This document shows, one piece after another, positions 45,783-59,773 of a DNA stretch of 64,000 bases. The notes below the pieces were generated by a model, which did no database searches, had not been told where the DNA came from, and worked only from the letters and a program-made list of their open reading frames with translations. How positions within the stretch are numbered: the stretch's first letter is position 1; every line of letters begins with the position of its first letter. The translations under genes and the position numbers were made by a program. Source of the stretch: Theobroma cacao (taxonomy: Eukaryota; Streptophyta; Magnoliopsida; Malvales; Malvaceae); contig NC_030851.1 in assembly GCF_000208745.1 (NCBI RefSeq), positions 21,007,567 through 21,071,566 on the forward strand, in the 5' to 3' direction.

Positions 45783-46676
45783 TGTAATGACCCTCTTCCC
45801 AATCATTACTGACGTCTGAGACTTATAAGGGAACTCACCAAATGTCGAACAAGCCTTGACAATTATCCATTTATCAAACCATAACACATCCATTGGAAAT
45901 CTCATAACCATCACAATTTCATTACTGGCACATATTCTCTCATTACATTATGTTTCATCATCATATAAATATATGTTTACAGTGTACACAATAAATGGCA
46001 AGTTCTTAAAATCTCTTGACAACATAAGGACCTCTAGCAGCAGAGCAACTCGAAATAGGGTACTAGGAGATGCTTTTACCTGCGAAGCAATAGACCATAA
46101 TATGTCGATGAAAAACACTCTAGCTGATCACTTCTCTGCAAAATGAGAATAGTGGGGTGAGTCTCACAAACTCAGTGATCATCAACTCAGTGAGTAGGCC
46201 GAAGATGGGAAACAAGCCAATGATAGAAAATTTGCATATTAAAATCATATGAATATAAAAACCATTTAAAATCAAGTGGAATATTTGTGCCTTACATATA
46301 CCAAAGAATTGTGATGCAAAGTAACCATTCAGGCAATATATTAAAACCGATGTAATTAAAAGATTTCTACCATTGAAATCACTTGATGTCCTTTACTCAA
46401 AATCGGACTAACATAAGCACGCACGCTCCCATAAAATCAAGCATTATCAAAGCTTATACACAAGCTCAAAAACCATCTCATCCTCAAGGTATTAAACACA
46501 AAATCATCGTATAAATAAGGAGCTGTAGCAAAACTTGTATTTCTCACCATGAGAAAGAATACGTATTTGAAAACCCAAAGAGATATCACTCTCGAGTAGG
46601 AAATCATAAGTAAGCAATCCGTGGACCCGCTTTGACGTAATAACAATCTAGATTCCCACAGCCATGGTAGTCTTGA

Positions 46677-46802
46677 CGATGTTGGCCAACATCGAAAAAA
46701 TCATGTGGTCGCAACCACGTATATCAACTTGTGGCCTAGCCACATATATCAACCTGTGGCCTTGCCACATATATATATCACAGACAATGGCCTAGCCACG
46801 TC
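46677..46802. repeat. TGTGGCCTAGCCACA palindrome array in LTR-J
   Basis: A perfect 18-base palindrome CGATGTTGGCCAACATCG (46677-46694) is followed by about four units of the form TGTGGCCTAGCCACATATAT at about 26-30 base spacing. Confidence 0.85.
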
Positions 46803-48353
46803 TAACAGCCCGTCGATGACCCAAAGGTTCTCCAGCTAGAGCTCACTTGTGCACAAGGGTCACACTATATCGATGTGACATTCGACCTACTCTCGAATCT
46901 CCCAATTTGACAAAACCATTTAAAAGCAAATTGGGTTCTCAAATGCTTATTTTAAATCTATTTCCAAAATACCAATCATAGTGACATAATAAAACCCCAT
47001 TTTGTGAGACTTAATAATGTAAAACCTTTGCATGAGGTTTAAATATCAAATCAGCATGGTGAACATATAATTTATTCATGAATGCACATCACACAAACAA
47101 TAAGGCAAATTTTGACGTAAACCATGGTATTGAGCTTGTTTCTCGATTTCTAAAACCCTTGACATATATAACTTATATATATATACAAAACATTTCTAAA
47201 AGCATGGTATTCACAAGTGTCTAGCATTCTACCAACTCATGCTTTCCATAATAACAATACAATCGATTGCAAATCCATTTAAAAATCGTCTGTCAAGGCT
47301 AACAACTGATGCTATCCATAATTGCATTTAAAGAAAACTGGCAACGTTTATTAAATGTATATAAATATATAGTTTATGGAACTTTTGAAATAGACACCCC
47401 TTACTCACCTTCCTTGGCGGGATATTACTTCGTCAATTTAAATTCTTTGCATTCTTAATCGATTAATATCGCTTGCCATTTAACTGTTATCCTTCTTGAT
47501 TTACATGCATGGCAACTATCCTTTACTTGTCAATTTCCTGGTAGCAATTAAATCCAAGATATTTAGCAACTTTACAATTTATTATACCCTACACTTGCTG
47601 CCCACACTTAGCTTTATGCTTTTATAGCTTATTCTTTATTCCCCTTTCTCATTCAAGTACTAACCATTAACCAAATAGTTCAATCCATGCTATAATTAGC
47701 ATTCCTCCATAAATAATCCTTTGCACGTATATATATAGGCAACAACTTTACCAAAGAATTCTCAAGTCCTTTCATGCATAATTTTCTATCCTTTACTTCC
47801 TTCAAAACATTACATTCACACAACATCAAAACTCATAACTAGTATAAGCAATCTTCCTAACCCATAATCATATAGAATGAACAATCAAGGAATAGGCCAC
47901 AATTTGTCTTACCTTTCTCAATAATTTAACTTGAGCTAAAACCAAGAAATCTCGAGCTCCTTAGTAACGTAATCTTACATTCCTTGCGAATCACCAACAC
48001 GCATGGGTTTTTTGGCACCCACATGGTGTTCTTTTTGCTGCCACAAACATTTTCACATAATCACAATTCAATTCCTTAAGAAATTCATAGATTAAACTCA
48101 ACTTTACTCACCTAAACTTTCCTTGAACCCATGAATCATTCACACTTTCTTCCTTACGGTTTCTAGGAGAAATAAAGCTTGATGATAAAAAAATGGCAAG
48201 AAATAAGCTCACGAGAATTAAGGGAAATGGAGTAGCCAGGCACTTTTCTTGCATGTCTCTTTTCTTCTCTTTTCTCTCTTCCTCTCTGGTGGTGGACAAA
48301 ACAAAGTAAAAATGAGCCTCCAACCCATTTTTCTTTGTTATGGGCGGATCTCT

Positions 48354-48503
48354 CAAGGCAAAAGCCTTGAAATGGCTTTCAGTTCCCCTTTTCTTTCTAG
48401 TTCTTTCATGGGCGGATTACCGAAGGCTTGGTAGTTTTTGGCATTTTTCTTTTTTCTTTTTTCTTTTATATAGGTAGATATCACAAGGCAAAAAGCCTTG
48501 AAA
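48354..48503. repeat. CAAGGC...GCCTTG hairpin pair in LTR-J
   Basis: CAAGGCAAAAGCCTTG near 48354-48370 and CAAGGCAAAAAGCCTTG near 48486-48502. Each follows a GGCGGAT/GGTAGAT-like word and precedes AAAT, with related GGCGGATT / GGTGGATT words between and after. Confidence 0.75.
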
Positions 48504-49372
48504 TCTTACTTTTTCACTTGTATAGGTGGATTCTCCCAAGTTTCTCCATCAACTCAAATTTCTTTATTTTATTTTCTTTCCATCAAATGTTATAATTATA
48601 TCTTTTTCTTTTCAAGTCACATTACCAATCTTACTTTGTTTACCATGGGCTATCTTTGCCAAACCATGGTTTTCTTTCAATTAAATACTTTTTGTTCTTT
48701 TTTTTTCTCTTTGTCATCTTTCACATGGTAGGGATCACACATGTCCCCCACTAAGCTTTATCCTTTTTAAATGCAATCATTTGCATGTAATAGTAACTTC
48801 ACATGCAAATTCCATCAAGCTAAGCAATCTCACTTGCATTTCACTTTACTTGCATCCTACTTGAATTTCATCTTGCTTTTCATAATACAAGTATATACAT
48901 CAAATATTCTCTTAGCTATTCATTATGTACAATTGGGTCCTTCCATCATTCCTTTATTTTCAATTCTATTCTATTTTTCTTCCATTGCACTTGTTCAAAT
49001 AAAATGTCAATTTCATACTCCATCAAGGTGCAACCATAATATTTAAATATATATTTACTCTTTCTCACTTAATTTGATAAAGGCACGCGAGCCCCATTAA
49101 AATTTCCTTTCTTCGAAATTATTCTTACTTTTACTATCCCACTTAGACAAATTGTACAAATCACACATTCTTCGTGTAATATAACCAATTTGACATTAGT
49201 ATTATTTTAATATTATTTTATTCAAAAATTAATATTTTATTCTAAAATTTTCCTCTAGCCTTATAAGGCTCCAAAACATCTTACTTTGCCCCGATTTAGC
49301 TCTATAGCACCTTTTTAACTCCATAACTTCGACCTCAATTTAACTCCACAACTTCGACCTCAATAAGATATT

Positions 49373-52371
49373 TGTCACGACTCGGTACTCCCTTCGAGCC
49401 CGTGACAACCGCCACAATGTCCCAATAGACATTCATTACCCGAAATGCCAACCGAAACCTCGCAAGGCTTAATATCAGTTTTTGCACCTCCCATGTGAAC
49501 AATAATTACTAATCATATTTTAAAAGATTATAAGCTATTTCCAAATCGAAACAATAAAAAAAATATTTGCTATCTCACAGGGGCATTTTGGTCATTTTTC
49601 CAAAAAATTTTGAAACCTGCTGAAAATATAACACATGGGGGAAAATACACATTTCATAACTAAAAACAAGTTTTTATGTCTAAAACATTCATTTAGAGTG
49701 AAATCGTAGTTAATAGAATAAAATAAAAATATTGAATAAAATATTCTATTTTCTTATAAAACAATATTTATAAAACGCTACGTGAATAATTTTTACAGCG
49801 TAAAAGCAAAATAAATTCATATATACGGTAACACAGATAACCAGAGTATGTAATTTAATTTACAATGACGTGTGAGTCCTTGAATGACCAAAGGTAACAA
49901 AGGCTATGGAACTACAATTTCTGAGGAGGCAAGTCCAATAATAACCCTCAACGTAATCAGCTATTTACTGACTGTCTTAAGCTTGGAATGAGTGGAAATG
50001 AGGGTGGTGAGTTTGTATAAACGCAGTGAGTAAACAAACATCATCTAAAATATCTAAAATCGAGTAAATAGAGACAACTTAAAATAGTTCATCATACTAT
50101 GATTCATAACGTTTCAAACTCATTTCAACTAAATAAAATAAATTCATTTCACTCAAATAATCAACATGGCTTATGAATTTCTTAAAAACTTGGCTCATGC
50201 CAAAACTCATTCTCGAGGATACCTTGATCAGAAGCATCCAACTGAGTCAGCCAAGGCTGTTAAAGAAAAGACATATATCCATAAATCATATTTGTACGTT
50301 TTAAAACATAGTCGTTTCTTGGCGTTGGCTGAGTTCACCTTCACGTGGTGGATTGACGTGAAGTGAACTCTAAAGCTTTACCTTAGGAGATACCCTCCGC
50401 GCCTCTCGTACTAAGGTAAAATATAACGAGGTTTATCGTGCCCTTCTAATAGGCTGGTCCACAGAAACCCGCCCACTGCAGTAAGCTAAATACATAACCC
50501 ACCAAATCAATAAAATTTCGACAGCATAACATGGCTAATATAATATTACCAGCCTGTCAAGGCAAAGCAAAATAGTTCATATATTCAACACAATTTCCAA
50601 TTCAGCCATTCATGCTAATATCACCATAAGCCATTCAATTCAAATCATAAATTTACAATACAAACAAACAGTCTCCAATTACTCAATTTCTAAAATCATC
50701 ATTCAATTTCAAAATGATTTATAAAACTCATTTCATTTAATCACATTTTACTTATAAAACATAAGGATTTACCATTTAAACTCATTTTTCTATAAAATCA
50801 CAAAAACGAATAAAAACTACTTTAGATAATTAAGACGATAATAAGGTTACTCACAATATCGAGAATCGAGGTACTCCTAATCCCGATCTTCGAGTACAAT
50901 CTCCTTACCCTTATCGAAAGTTTCACCACCTAAACATAATGCACAACAAGCAATTTACTATAGTTGTGCTAAACCGTTATAAAACTAATTTAGGCTCTAT
51001 ATGAATGCATGAAATGAATTATGAAATGTTCGGATTATTATCTAAATACGGTGTTCTACGTAGGTTCAATTGTGTATGGGGCTAAAATGGTATTGACCTA
51101 ATTCACACTATACGCCGGTTAATTGGCCAAAATATCCAATTCAACACTAAAAAAATTCATTTCACTTCCAATACTCCAAATCATCGAATATAAGCTAGGT
51201 AACATGAATTATAGCAAAATCATCCTCAACATTTTCTCCTGGAAAAATTCGGCCATGGAAGGTTCATGAATAATATGTGGTTTTTCATGCTTGATTTTTA
51301 CACTTTACATCATAAAACAACTAAAAATACCTAAATAGCATGAAATTCATCAAAGTCAATTTTCCAATTTCTTTCTTGAAAAATTCAGCCAATGGGTGTG
51401 GGTGAAGGGCATGAAATTTCTTGCTTGTTTTCCATGCTAAACATCACCAAACAACTAAAAACACTAGAATAACATGAAATCTAGCTAAATCCAAGATCAA
51501 AACCCCTCCCCCCATGTCCGGCTAGCATAGGTATCTTCATGCAAAATTGATTCTCAACAATGGAAAATGAAAAAAATGAATAGAAAAGGTAGATCACAAG
51601 CTAAAATCAAGAAATTTTACCTTTACTTGCTTAATTCCTTGAAATCCACCAATTTTCCCTTGAATTTTTGCTCACTAGGGTTTGTTCTCTTCTTTTTTCT
51701 CTTCGTTCTTGTCTTAGCCGACCATGAAGAATGAAATAAGAGAGGTGTGTGCTGGTTTTTTTTTTAAAGGAAATATTAAAATAACTAAAGCTTGCCATGT
51801 GTCACTTTTTAATTGGTCCATTTTTAAACATAATAATTAAGCATTCTCCAACCACCACATAAAATATCTCAATTATCCAAAGTATAATAGGTAAAATTCA
51901 AGGGCTTGACAAGTGGCATGGTGGTGCAAAATTTCAAAAATTCCAATTTTCCCCCTATAGACATGTAAAATGACCGTTTTACCCTTATACTCGAAAAAAT
52001 GTTGGAATTAAAATTTTTCACTTCTCAAGCTCAAATTATGTTCCAATAGTCAAACTTGATCAAAATTTCATCCACCATTCCAATTTTGCCCTCGGGTGGC
52101 AAAATGACCATTTTACCCCTACGTTATGAAAATTTCAATTTAACTCTAAATCAATCCTTGAACTCCAAATCACCATATTAAGTCATTATAAGGTTCAATA
52201 ACTCTCAAATGCATCTTAAAATTTCTATTTGGACTAGTTCGAGGCTTAAATCAACTTAATTGTACCATTAGGTACAATATCGTCTAACAATTTTTTAGGC
52301 ATTCAAGTATGCAGACATTCTATCAAGTACCTATACAATATGGCAAATATATTATAGAGCTAGGCTTGACA
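49373..52371 (-). repeat. Solo LTR-G2 with TSD ATATT, nested in LTR-J
   Basis: A 2999-base solo LTR running TGTCACGACT to GGCTTGACA, flanked by ATATT (49368-49372 and 52372-52376). It is very similar to LTR-G1 along its length, including a shared AGTATGCAGACATTCTATCA block near the end. It sits within LTR-J, so it is the younger insertion. Confidence 0.96.
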
Positions 52372-52535
52372 ATATTATTATTTTTTATTATATTATCACA
52401 TATGAAATATTTTATTCTAAAATATTCTTTTCACCTTCCAACACTTTTAAACACTTCCATTGGCCTCAATTGACCTTCATCTTATCCTTAAGGTCACATT
52501 AGGCACCATACCAAAGAACGGGGTGTTACAATAAC

Positions 52536-53165
52536 CACCCTTAGCTCGTGGCAAACCCATCACAAAGTCCATTGTTATATGTTCCCATATCCATTTGGGT
52601 ATCGATAACAGTTACAGTAGTCCTAAAGGTCTCTGATATTCAACCTTCACTTGCTAACATATCAAAAACTAGCTTGATAACTATTATTATAATCAAACTC
52701 AGCCAAATGCAAGTAATGATTCCATGAGACTCCAAAGTCGAGCACTATTGCTCTCAACATATCCTCGAGAGTTTGAATGGTGCACTCAAATTGGTTGTTC
52801 GTTTGTGGATGAAAGGTCATACTAATATCCATACTCGTGCCTAAGGTCTCTTACTATTTCCTCCAAAACTGACTAATAAACTATGATGCTCTATCAGATA
52901 CTATCATTACCGGAACACCATGTAGCCTCACAATCTCATCAATACAAATTTGGGCATACCGAGCTACTCCATATTTACTCTTAACCAGCAAAAAGTGAGC
53001 TAACTTAGTTAGCTAGTCAATTATCACCCAAACGGCATCATAGCCACCCCTAGTTCGAGGTAAACCTATCACAAAGTCCATTGCTACATGTTCCCACTTT
53101 CACTCGGGTATCGGTAACAATTGTAACAGTTTTAAAGGGCTTTGGTGTTCGGCTTTAACTTGTTG
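52536..53165 (-). pseudogene. Gypsy F integrase core, rest of copy 2 and copy 3
   Basis: Finishes copy 2 (to about 52660) and then repeats the same approximately 500-base unit a third time, with the CTTGATAACTATTATTATA start near 52672 and the CATCATAGCCACC end near 53036. It then joins the normal upstream integrase sequence (TTGTTGACAAACC, 53160). Confidence 0.75.
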
Positions 53166-54030
53166 ACAAACCAAATACTAAAAGACATTCAACTACGTCT
53201 CTCTTTTGCCCTAGCCACCAATAAACCAACTTCAAATCATGGTACATTTTAACAGTTCATGGGTGTATGGCATAAGCTGCAACGTGAGCCTTTTCCAATA
53301 TTTCATTTCTCAAACCATCCAAATTTGGTATTTAAATTCATGATTGATATCTAAGTAAACCATCAGCGTCGTAAACAAAGTCCTGAGCTTTATCTTCACT
53401 CATGTCCCTAAAGATTTTCACTAGGAATTCATCTCAATCTTGGCCATTTTTAATCCAATCAAAAATCATTAGTTAAACTCTAAAATGTGCCAACAAGGCA
53501 TCTGGATTATTACCCTTAAAATGAACTCCCATATTGCCTAAATCATATTAACTCTGCACCAAAATTCGTTTCTCCATAGTCATATGAGCCAAACTCCCCA
53601 TCGACTTCTAGCTCAAGGCATCTACCACAACATTTGCTTTATCGGGATGGTAGAGTAAATGCAGTCATAGTTTTCCAATAGTTCTAACCACCTACGCTAT
53701 CTCAAATTCAAATCCCTTTGCTGAAATATATACTTCAAACTCTTGTGATCAGCATATATTTCGCAAGTTTCACCACACAAATAGTGTCTCTAGATTTTTA
53801 AGGAAAACAAGATCATTGTCATCTCTAGATCGTGTGTAGGATAGTTCATCGTGCGTAGGATAGTTCTACTCACGTTTCTTAAGTTGTTGGGAGGCATATG
53901 CTATAACTTTCCTGTGTTGCATCAATACGCAACCCAATCCAATCCTTGATGCATCGCAATATGCAGTATAGCTTCTAGATCCACATGGTAAGGTTAACAC
54001 GGGCGTTAAAGTGAAACCAGCCTTTAGTCT
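53166..54030 (-). pseudogene. Gypsy F integrase N-terminus and RNase H
   Basis: Degraded coding sequence between the integrase core and RT, matching in order the HHCC zinc-binding N-terminus (about 53170-53560) and RNase H (about 53600-54030, with a [19 protein letters not shown] segment). A local duplication of a GTGTAGGATAGTTC-like word lies near 53835-53865. Stops in all frames. Confidence 0.65.
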
Positions 54031-54830
54031 TTAAAAACTCAACTTGTAAGCTTCTAAGCATTCAAACTTAACTCCTTTTTGAGTTAATTTTGTTAGAGGG
54101 GATGCAATCTTAGAGAAGTCTTGTACAAATCGTTTGTAGTACTCGACTAAACCAAGAAAACTTCTAATTTCAGTGTTGGACTTGGCCAATTTCTCCACAA
54201 CTTCTATCTTATTGGGATCAATTTGCACGCCTTGTTCAAACACAACATGTCCTAAGAAACTAACTTTATTCAGCCAAAATTCACATTTCACAAACTTAGC
54301 ATACAATCTATGCTTCCTTAGCATCTGAAGCAAAATTCTCAAATGTTGTGCATGTTTTTTCAAGCTCTTTGAATACACCAATATGCTGTCTATAAACACG
54401 ACCAAAATCTATCTAAGTATGCCCAGAAAACTTTTTTCATCAAATCCATAAAGGCTAAAGGGGCGTTAATGAGTCTAAACAAAAAATTCATAATGTCCAT
54501 AGTGTGTGCAGAACGCTATCTTGTTTACATCATTTTCCCCAAATTCTTAACTGGTGATACACAAAATGTAAACCAATCTAAGAGAAACACACCATGCCCT
54601 AAAACTGATCAAATGGATTATCTACTCTTGGGAGTGGATATTTATTCTTCATGGTGACTTTATTGAGTTGTCGATAGTCAATATAAAATTGAAGGTTGCC
54701 ATCATTCTTTTTCACAAATAGTATCGGAACTCCCCAATGTGAAACACTTAGGTGAATGAAGCCCTTGTTCAATAAATCCTCCAATTGCCCCTTAAGTTCT
54801 CTTAACTTAACTAGAGCCATTCAATATAGA
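54031..54830 (-). pseudogene. Gypsy F reverse transcriptase
   Basis: Two open pieces. The first (54820-54599) has [32 protein letters not shown] and NKYPLPRVD. The second (54405-54031) has [28 protein letters not shown] and [14 protein letters not shown]. The catalytic FIDD is FIDS, so the second Asp is lost. The stretch between them is damaged. A Tekay-type Ty3/gypsy RT. Confidence 0.87.
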
Positions 54831-55480
54831 GGTATAAAAATTAGCTTCATGTCCATAACTAAACCAATGCAAAATTCAATCTCCCTCTCGAGAAGCAATC
54901 TAGGTCACTCATTTGGAAATACATGAAAATACTCACTTATTATTGGTATAGTTTCCAAACTCCCTTTATCCATATATACATTTCTCGCCATCAGTAGATA
55001 TCCTTGGCCTTTTTGCCTTGGCATTCGTCTAATGGCCATAATTGACATAACTTCCACAAACATTGGACTGCCATGCCTATAGATCACCAATGAAAGTTCT
55101 CCCAAAAACTTAAATTTCACAAACTCATAATGGTAATCCACTTTAGTAAAGCAGGATGCTAACCAATCCAATCCCAAGATTATATGAAAATCCAAGGTCA
55201 ACAATAACACCAAGCCTGCTAAGGTGTCATTGTTTTTAATGTAGACCACACAGGACTTATACACATATTCCACCACAAACACTTCCTCTAAAGGAGTAGT
55301 CACAATCAAAAGGCTCTTCCATACTACAATAGAATCTATCTAACTTCAACATAAAGTGTGGGGACACAAAGGAATGAGTCAATCTAGGATCAAACAAAAC
55401 TAATGTCGTTCTATGGTGTCAAAGCGAACATCGAGATGACAAATAGAAAGTGTATCATAAATAAAAAGCATACTTATGAC
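54831..55480 (-). pseudogene. Gypsy F aspartic protease and linker
   Basis: An open run at 55309-54905 contains IILGLDWLA and a linker ending IPIISEYFHVFPNE, which leads into RT. The active-site segment lies just upstream (about 55408-55365) and reads FDPRLTHSFVS, where family members have DPGSTHSF or DSGATHSF, so it is altered. Confidence 0.8.
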
Positions 55481-56742
55481 TATTACATTAGAAGTTTAAG
55501 CATCTTGAGGTGTTAGAGCAAACACCCTTACTTGGCCTCCACTTTCATTACCAATTGTGTTGGTCTACCCTAAGATGACAAAGCTACACCCTTACCTTTA
55601 TCACCTCTGACATTCCTTGCAGATGGTGTTATTCTAGGTAAAGTAATGGTAACTAATAGCATATATCCACGATCAACTTCTAATGATTGCATTTGCCTTA
55701 AGTAATCTTTCATTGAATGTCTAAACTAACCACACCCAAACATAACCCAACTACTTTGTGGCATAATCCACCATGTGCTTTTCCACAATAATTACATAAA
55801 ATACCCTTTTATCAAAGGCCCAAATTAGATGCTCTACTAAACTACTTTCATCTAGAAGGTGGGCTAAATGAATCACTATTCTATGGTGGCCTACGCTTTG
55901 AAGCGGATCCTTCGTGTCTCTAACGGTTTATAGATATTAGACTTTTAGTTGCACTAGAATCTCTTCGACCCTGTTAGCCTTCTTTCTTTGCATCCTAGTT
56001 TCCATTCTCTTGGTTTCAATTAATCAGTCACATCCACCACTATAGAGTAAGAAGTAAATCCATAAATGGTAGAGACTCTACAAAGCAACTTAGTCAATCC
56101 TCTAACAAATCTCTAAATCTTTTTCTCCATAATTAAAACCAAATCAAGAGCATAACAAGAAATTGGGTGAATCAAACGTCATACTTCATCATCAACATCT
56201 CTGAGGTTTAAACCAAAGTCTCAAACTCTTGTGCCTTTGCATTTCTAATGCTATCGGGCAAAAAAGGATCCAAAAAGGCTTAGACAAATTCCTTTCAAGT
56301 CATCGAGATTGAGTTGGATGGTCTACTTCACTTAAGGGATACAAACCATATTTGGGCTACTTCTTTCAATCTAAATCCCACCAATTCAATTGACTGATAA
56401 GTGGAGCATCCTAGAGCAAAACATATGCATTCCATATTTTTTAAAAACCTTTATGGATCTTCCTTTGCATCTAATCCAAGAAAAAACAATAAAATCCACC
56501 AAAGTACACTCAATAACCTCTCTTCGATACTCACACTAAGGTAGGTATTTTGGGTCTTGTGAACTAGAGTCAACCCATTCTTTAAAATGTGCCTCACCTT
56601 TACTACTGAACTCAGCAAATTCATGAGCCAAATTTGCAATCTTGTTACCACATCCTTTAGGGTGACACCTTTGTTGGGATGAACTCTGTAGCCAATTGCG
56701 ATTAGTTAAGGCTTGATTCCAATCATGCAACAATATTGTTCA
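55481..56742 (-). pseudogene. Gypsy F gag, truncated by copia-3
   Basis: Heavily degraded gag region. Only short pieces (56651-56451, 56733-56536) are open, and capsid motifs are hard to see. It ends at 56742, where the copia-3 LTR starts; the rest of gypsy F, including its 5' LTR, must lie beyond the window. Confidence 0.55.
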
Positions 56743-56818
56743 TGTTGAATTATTAACGGCTTTTCTTCATTAATAAGACATTAATTATAATGGGCTATAA
56801 GTCTAATTGGATGAAGTC

Positions 56819-59773
56819 TGTCACGACTCAGTATTCCCCTCTAGCCCGTGACAACCGCTGTGATGTCTCGATAGACACTCATTACCCGAAATGCCAACCA
56901 GAACCTCGTAAAGCTTTAATATCAGTTTCTCATTTCCCCTATGAGTAACCGTTGCCAAATATCAAGTTCTAATAGATTTTAAGCTATTTTCAACTTATAA
57001 TAATAAAAAAAATGATTTTTGTCTCACAAGGGTATTTTGGTCATTTTTTCAAAAAATTTCGAAACTAGCCAAAATGTAGTATGTGAGTGCAAAACACATA
57101 TTTCATAATAAAAAATAAGTTTAGATGTTTAAAACATTCATTGAAAGTGAAATTATGATTATTTGAATATAATAAAAAAATAAAAGAAATACTCAATAAA
57201 ATATTCTATTTTCTTATAAAACACTATTTTTAGAGTTATATATAAATAATTTTTTTGTAGAGTAAAAGCAAAATAAATTCATACATACTGTAATACAGTA
57301 AGCCAGATTATTTAATTTAATTTACAATAACCAGTGGGCCCCCGAATAACCAAAAGTAAGAGAGACTGTGAACCTACAGTTTGGAGGATGCAAATCTAAT
57401 GGTAGCCTCTGTGAAATCAGCTATCTACACCCTATTCTGAGCTTGAAATGGGTGGAAATGAGGGTGGTGAGATTATATAATCTCAGTGAGTAAATAAACA
57501 TCATCAAAAAATCTAAAGTCAAGTAAATGGAGACGATTAAAATATTCCATCTTAATATGTATTTGATAACATAAATATTCATTTCATTTAAATAATCAAC
57601 ATGGCTTATGAGTATCTTAAAAGCTTGGCTCTTGCTAAAATCATTCTCAGGAATACTTTGGCCGAGGCATCTAACCGAGTTCGCCAAGGCTGTTAAAAAT
57701 TTCGTATACACGTAAACATATTTTTAGTTTGAAAAACACAGCCGTTCCTTGGCGTTAACAGAGTTCATCATCACGAGGTGATTCGGCATGACGTGAACTC
57801 TAACCATACCTCAGGAGATACCCTACGCGTCTCTCTAACCGAGGTACATATATAACCAGATTCCGTGCCCCTCTAATGGGCTGGTCCACAGAACCTGCCC
57901 ACTACAGTAAGCTAAACCCACCATACAATAAAAATTCAACAACATGACATGGCAATTTTATCATTATCCAGCCTATCAAGGCAAACAACAATTTATACAT
58001 TTTCAACACAAATACCAATTCACCCATTCATGCAAATATTGCCATAAGCCAATCAATTAGAATCATAAATTCACAATACGTCAAATGGTCTCCAATTACT
58101 CTATTTTTAAAGCCATCATTCAATTTCAAGACAATTTATAAAATAATTTCATTTAAACACATTTTGTTTATAAAATCAAAAAATTAACCATTTAACTCAT
58201 TTTTCATAACATTCACAAAATCGAATAAAAAGACCACTTTAGATAATTAAAATGATGATAAGGTTACTCACTATTTCAAGAGTCTAATTTTTAGAGTGTT
58301 CCGACTATCGATCCTCGGGTACAATTTCTTTGCCTTTATCGGAGGATTCACCACCTAGACATAATGCATAATCAAGCAATTTACCACATTGGTGCTAAAC
58401 CGCTATAAAACTATATGGATGCATGAAATGGAGTGCAAATTATTCGAATTATCGTCTAAACACGGTGTTTTACACAAATTCAATTGTGTACCTAAATAAA
58501 ACGGTATTGGCCTAATTCGATCTATCACTCGATTAATTGGCCAATACGTCCAATTCAACTCCAAATAATTCCATTGTTCTTCCAATTCTCCAAACCATCA
58601 AACACAAGTCAAATAGCATAAAATTTAGCAAAATTATCTTCACATTTTCTCTTGGAAATTTCGGCCATGGTGGGTGCATCAGCAATATAATTTTTCGTAC
58701 TTGATTTTCTCACCGTAATTCATCATTCCTAACCAATTCACTTGAAATAAAATCAAATCCACCATCCACACTCTACATGGAAAATTCGGCCAATGATGGG
58801 TAATGGGAGAAAGTGAATTTCTCTTGCTTGATTTTCATGCTACACATCACTAACTAACTAAAAACACTAAAATATCTTAAAATCTAACCAAATCAAGCAT
58901 CAAAACTCCTCCCCCCATGTCCGGCCAGCGGGGATTCATCATACAAACTTGATTCTCAACCATGGAAAATGCAAAATAATGTATAGGAAAGGTAGATCAC
59001 AAGCTAAAATTGAACAATCTTACCTTTTTTCACTTGTTTCCTTGAATTTTCACACTTTTCCCTTGAATTTTTCTACCTAGAGTTTTTGTTCTTCTTTTCT
59101 TCCTTTGGTCTTCCTTTGTCATTGTTTTGGCCGGCCATGTGAAGAGAAATAGGCTGATTTTATGCTAATTTATAAGGAAAATAATAAATGGATGAGAATT
59201 TGACACATGCCACCATTCCATTGGTCCATGTGTCATTCTTACTCATTAAGCAATCTCTCTCCACCACTTAAATTTCCTTAACTATCCATGATAATATTGG
59301 GTAAAATCCATGTGCTGGACAAGTGTTGGGTGGTGTAAAATTATAATTTTGCCCTTGGGTGGCAAAATGACTATTTTGCCCTTATGCTTGAAAAAATGTC
59401 AGAATTAAAATTCTTCACTTCTCAAACTTAAATTATACTCCAAATGATCAATCTTAGTCAAAAATATCATCCAACACTCACATCTTAACCTCAGGTGGCA
59501 AAATGACCATTTTGCCCCTAGGTCATGAAAATTCCAATTTGACTCCAAATCGGTCCTCGAACTCTGAATCACCATTTCAAGTCATTCTGAGATTTTAAAT
59601 TATCAATTTCATCTTAAAATATCTATTTAGACTAGTTCGAGGCTTAATTCAACTTAATTGTACAACTAGGTACACTACCGACTTTTGATGATTTTTTGGG
59701 TCTTTCTAAGTATGCAAGCATATTGTCAATCACATGAATGACATGGCAAGTATTTATAAGGTCGAGCTTGACA
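56819..59773 (-). repeat. Solo LTR-G3 with TSD AAGTC
   Basis: A 2955-base solo LTR running TGTCACGACT to GAGCTTGACA, flanked by AAGTC (56814-56818 and 59774-59778). It contains two GGCAAAATGACYATTTTGCC palindromes (near 59355 and 59497) and the shared TGTACAACTAGGTACA block. On the minus strand, TATAAATA lies about 15 bases from the LTR start. Confidence 0.96.

Larger units (their letters stand above)
45783..52530 (-). repeat. Solo LTR-J, interrupted by LTR-G2, TSD ATAAY
   Basis: Plus strand TGTAATGACC to GGGGTGTTACA, flanked by ATAAT (45778-45782) and ATAAC (52531-52535), 4 of 5 matching. The site in the undisrupted duplicate copy (near 45263) reads CATCATAACCACC, which supports a single insertion. 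Without LTR-G2 and its TSD it is about 3744 bases. It has several palindrome clusters (46677-46802, 48354-48503) and a possible minus-strand TATATAAA at 48472-48465. ORFs such as 45856-46146 and 48108-48356 are not supported as genes. Confidence 0.88.

Noticed and set aside
45856..46146. 96-residue frame that starts like a secreted peptide
   Set aside because: Inside solo LTR-J just after its end; no cleavage-site logic or homolog recognised.
48108..49046. Several short hydrophobic frames
   Set aside because: Within LTR-J, T/C-rich leader sequence; no conserved domain.
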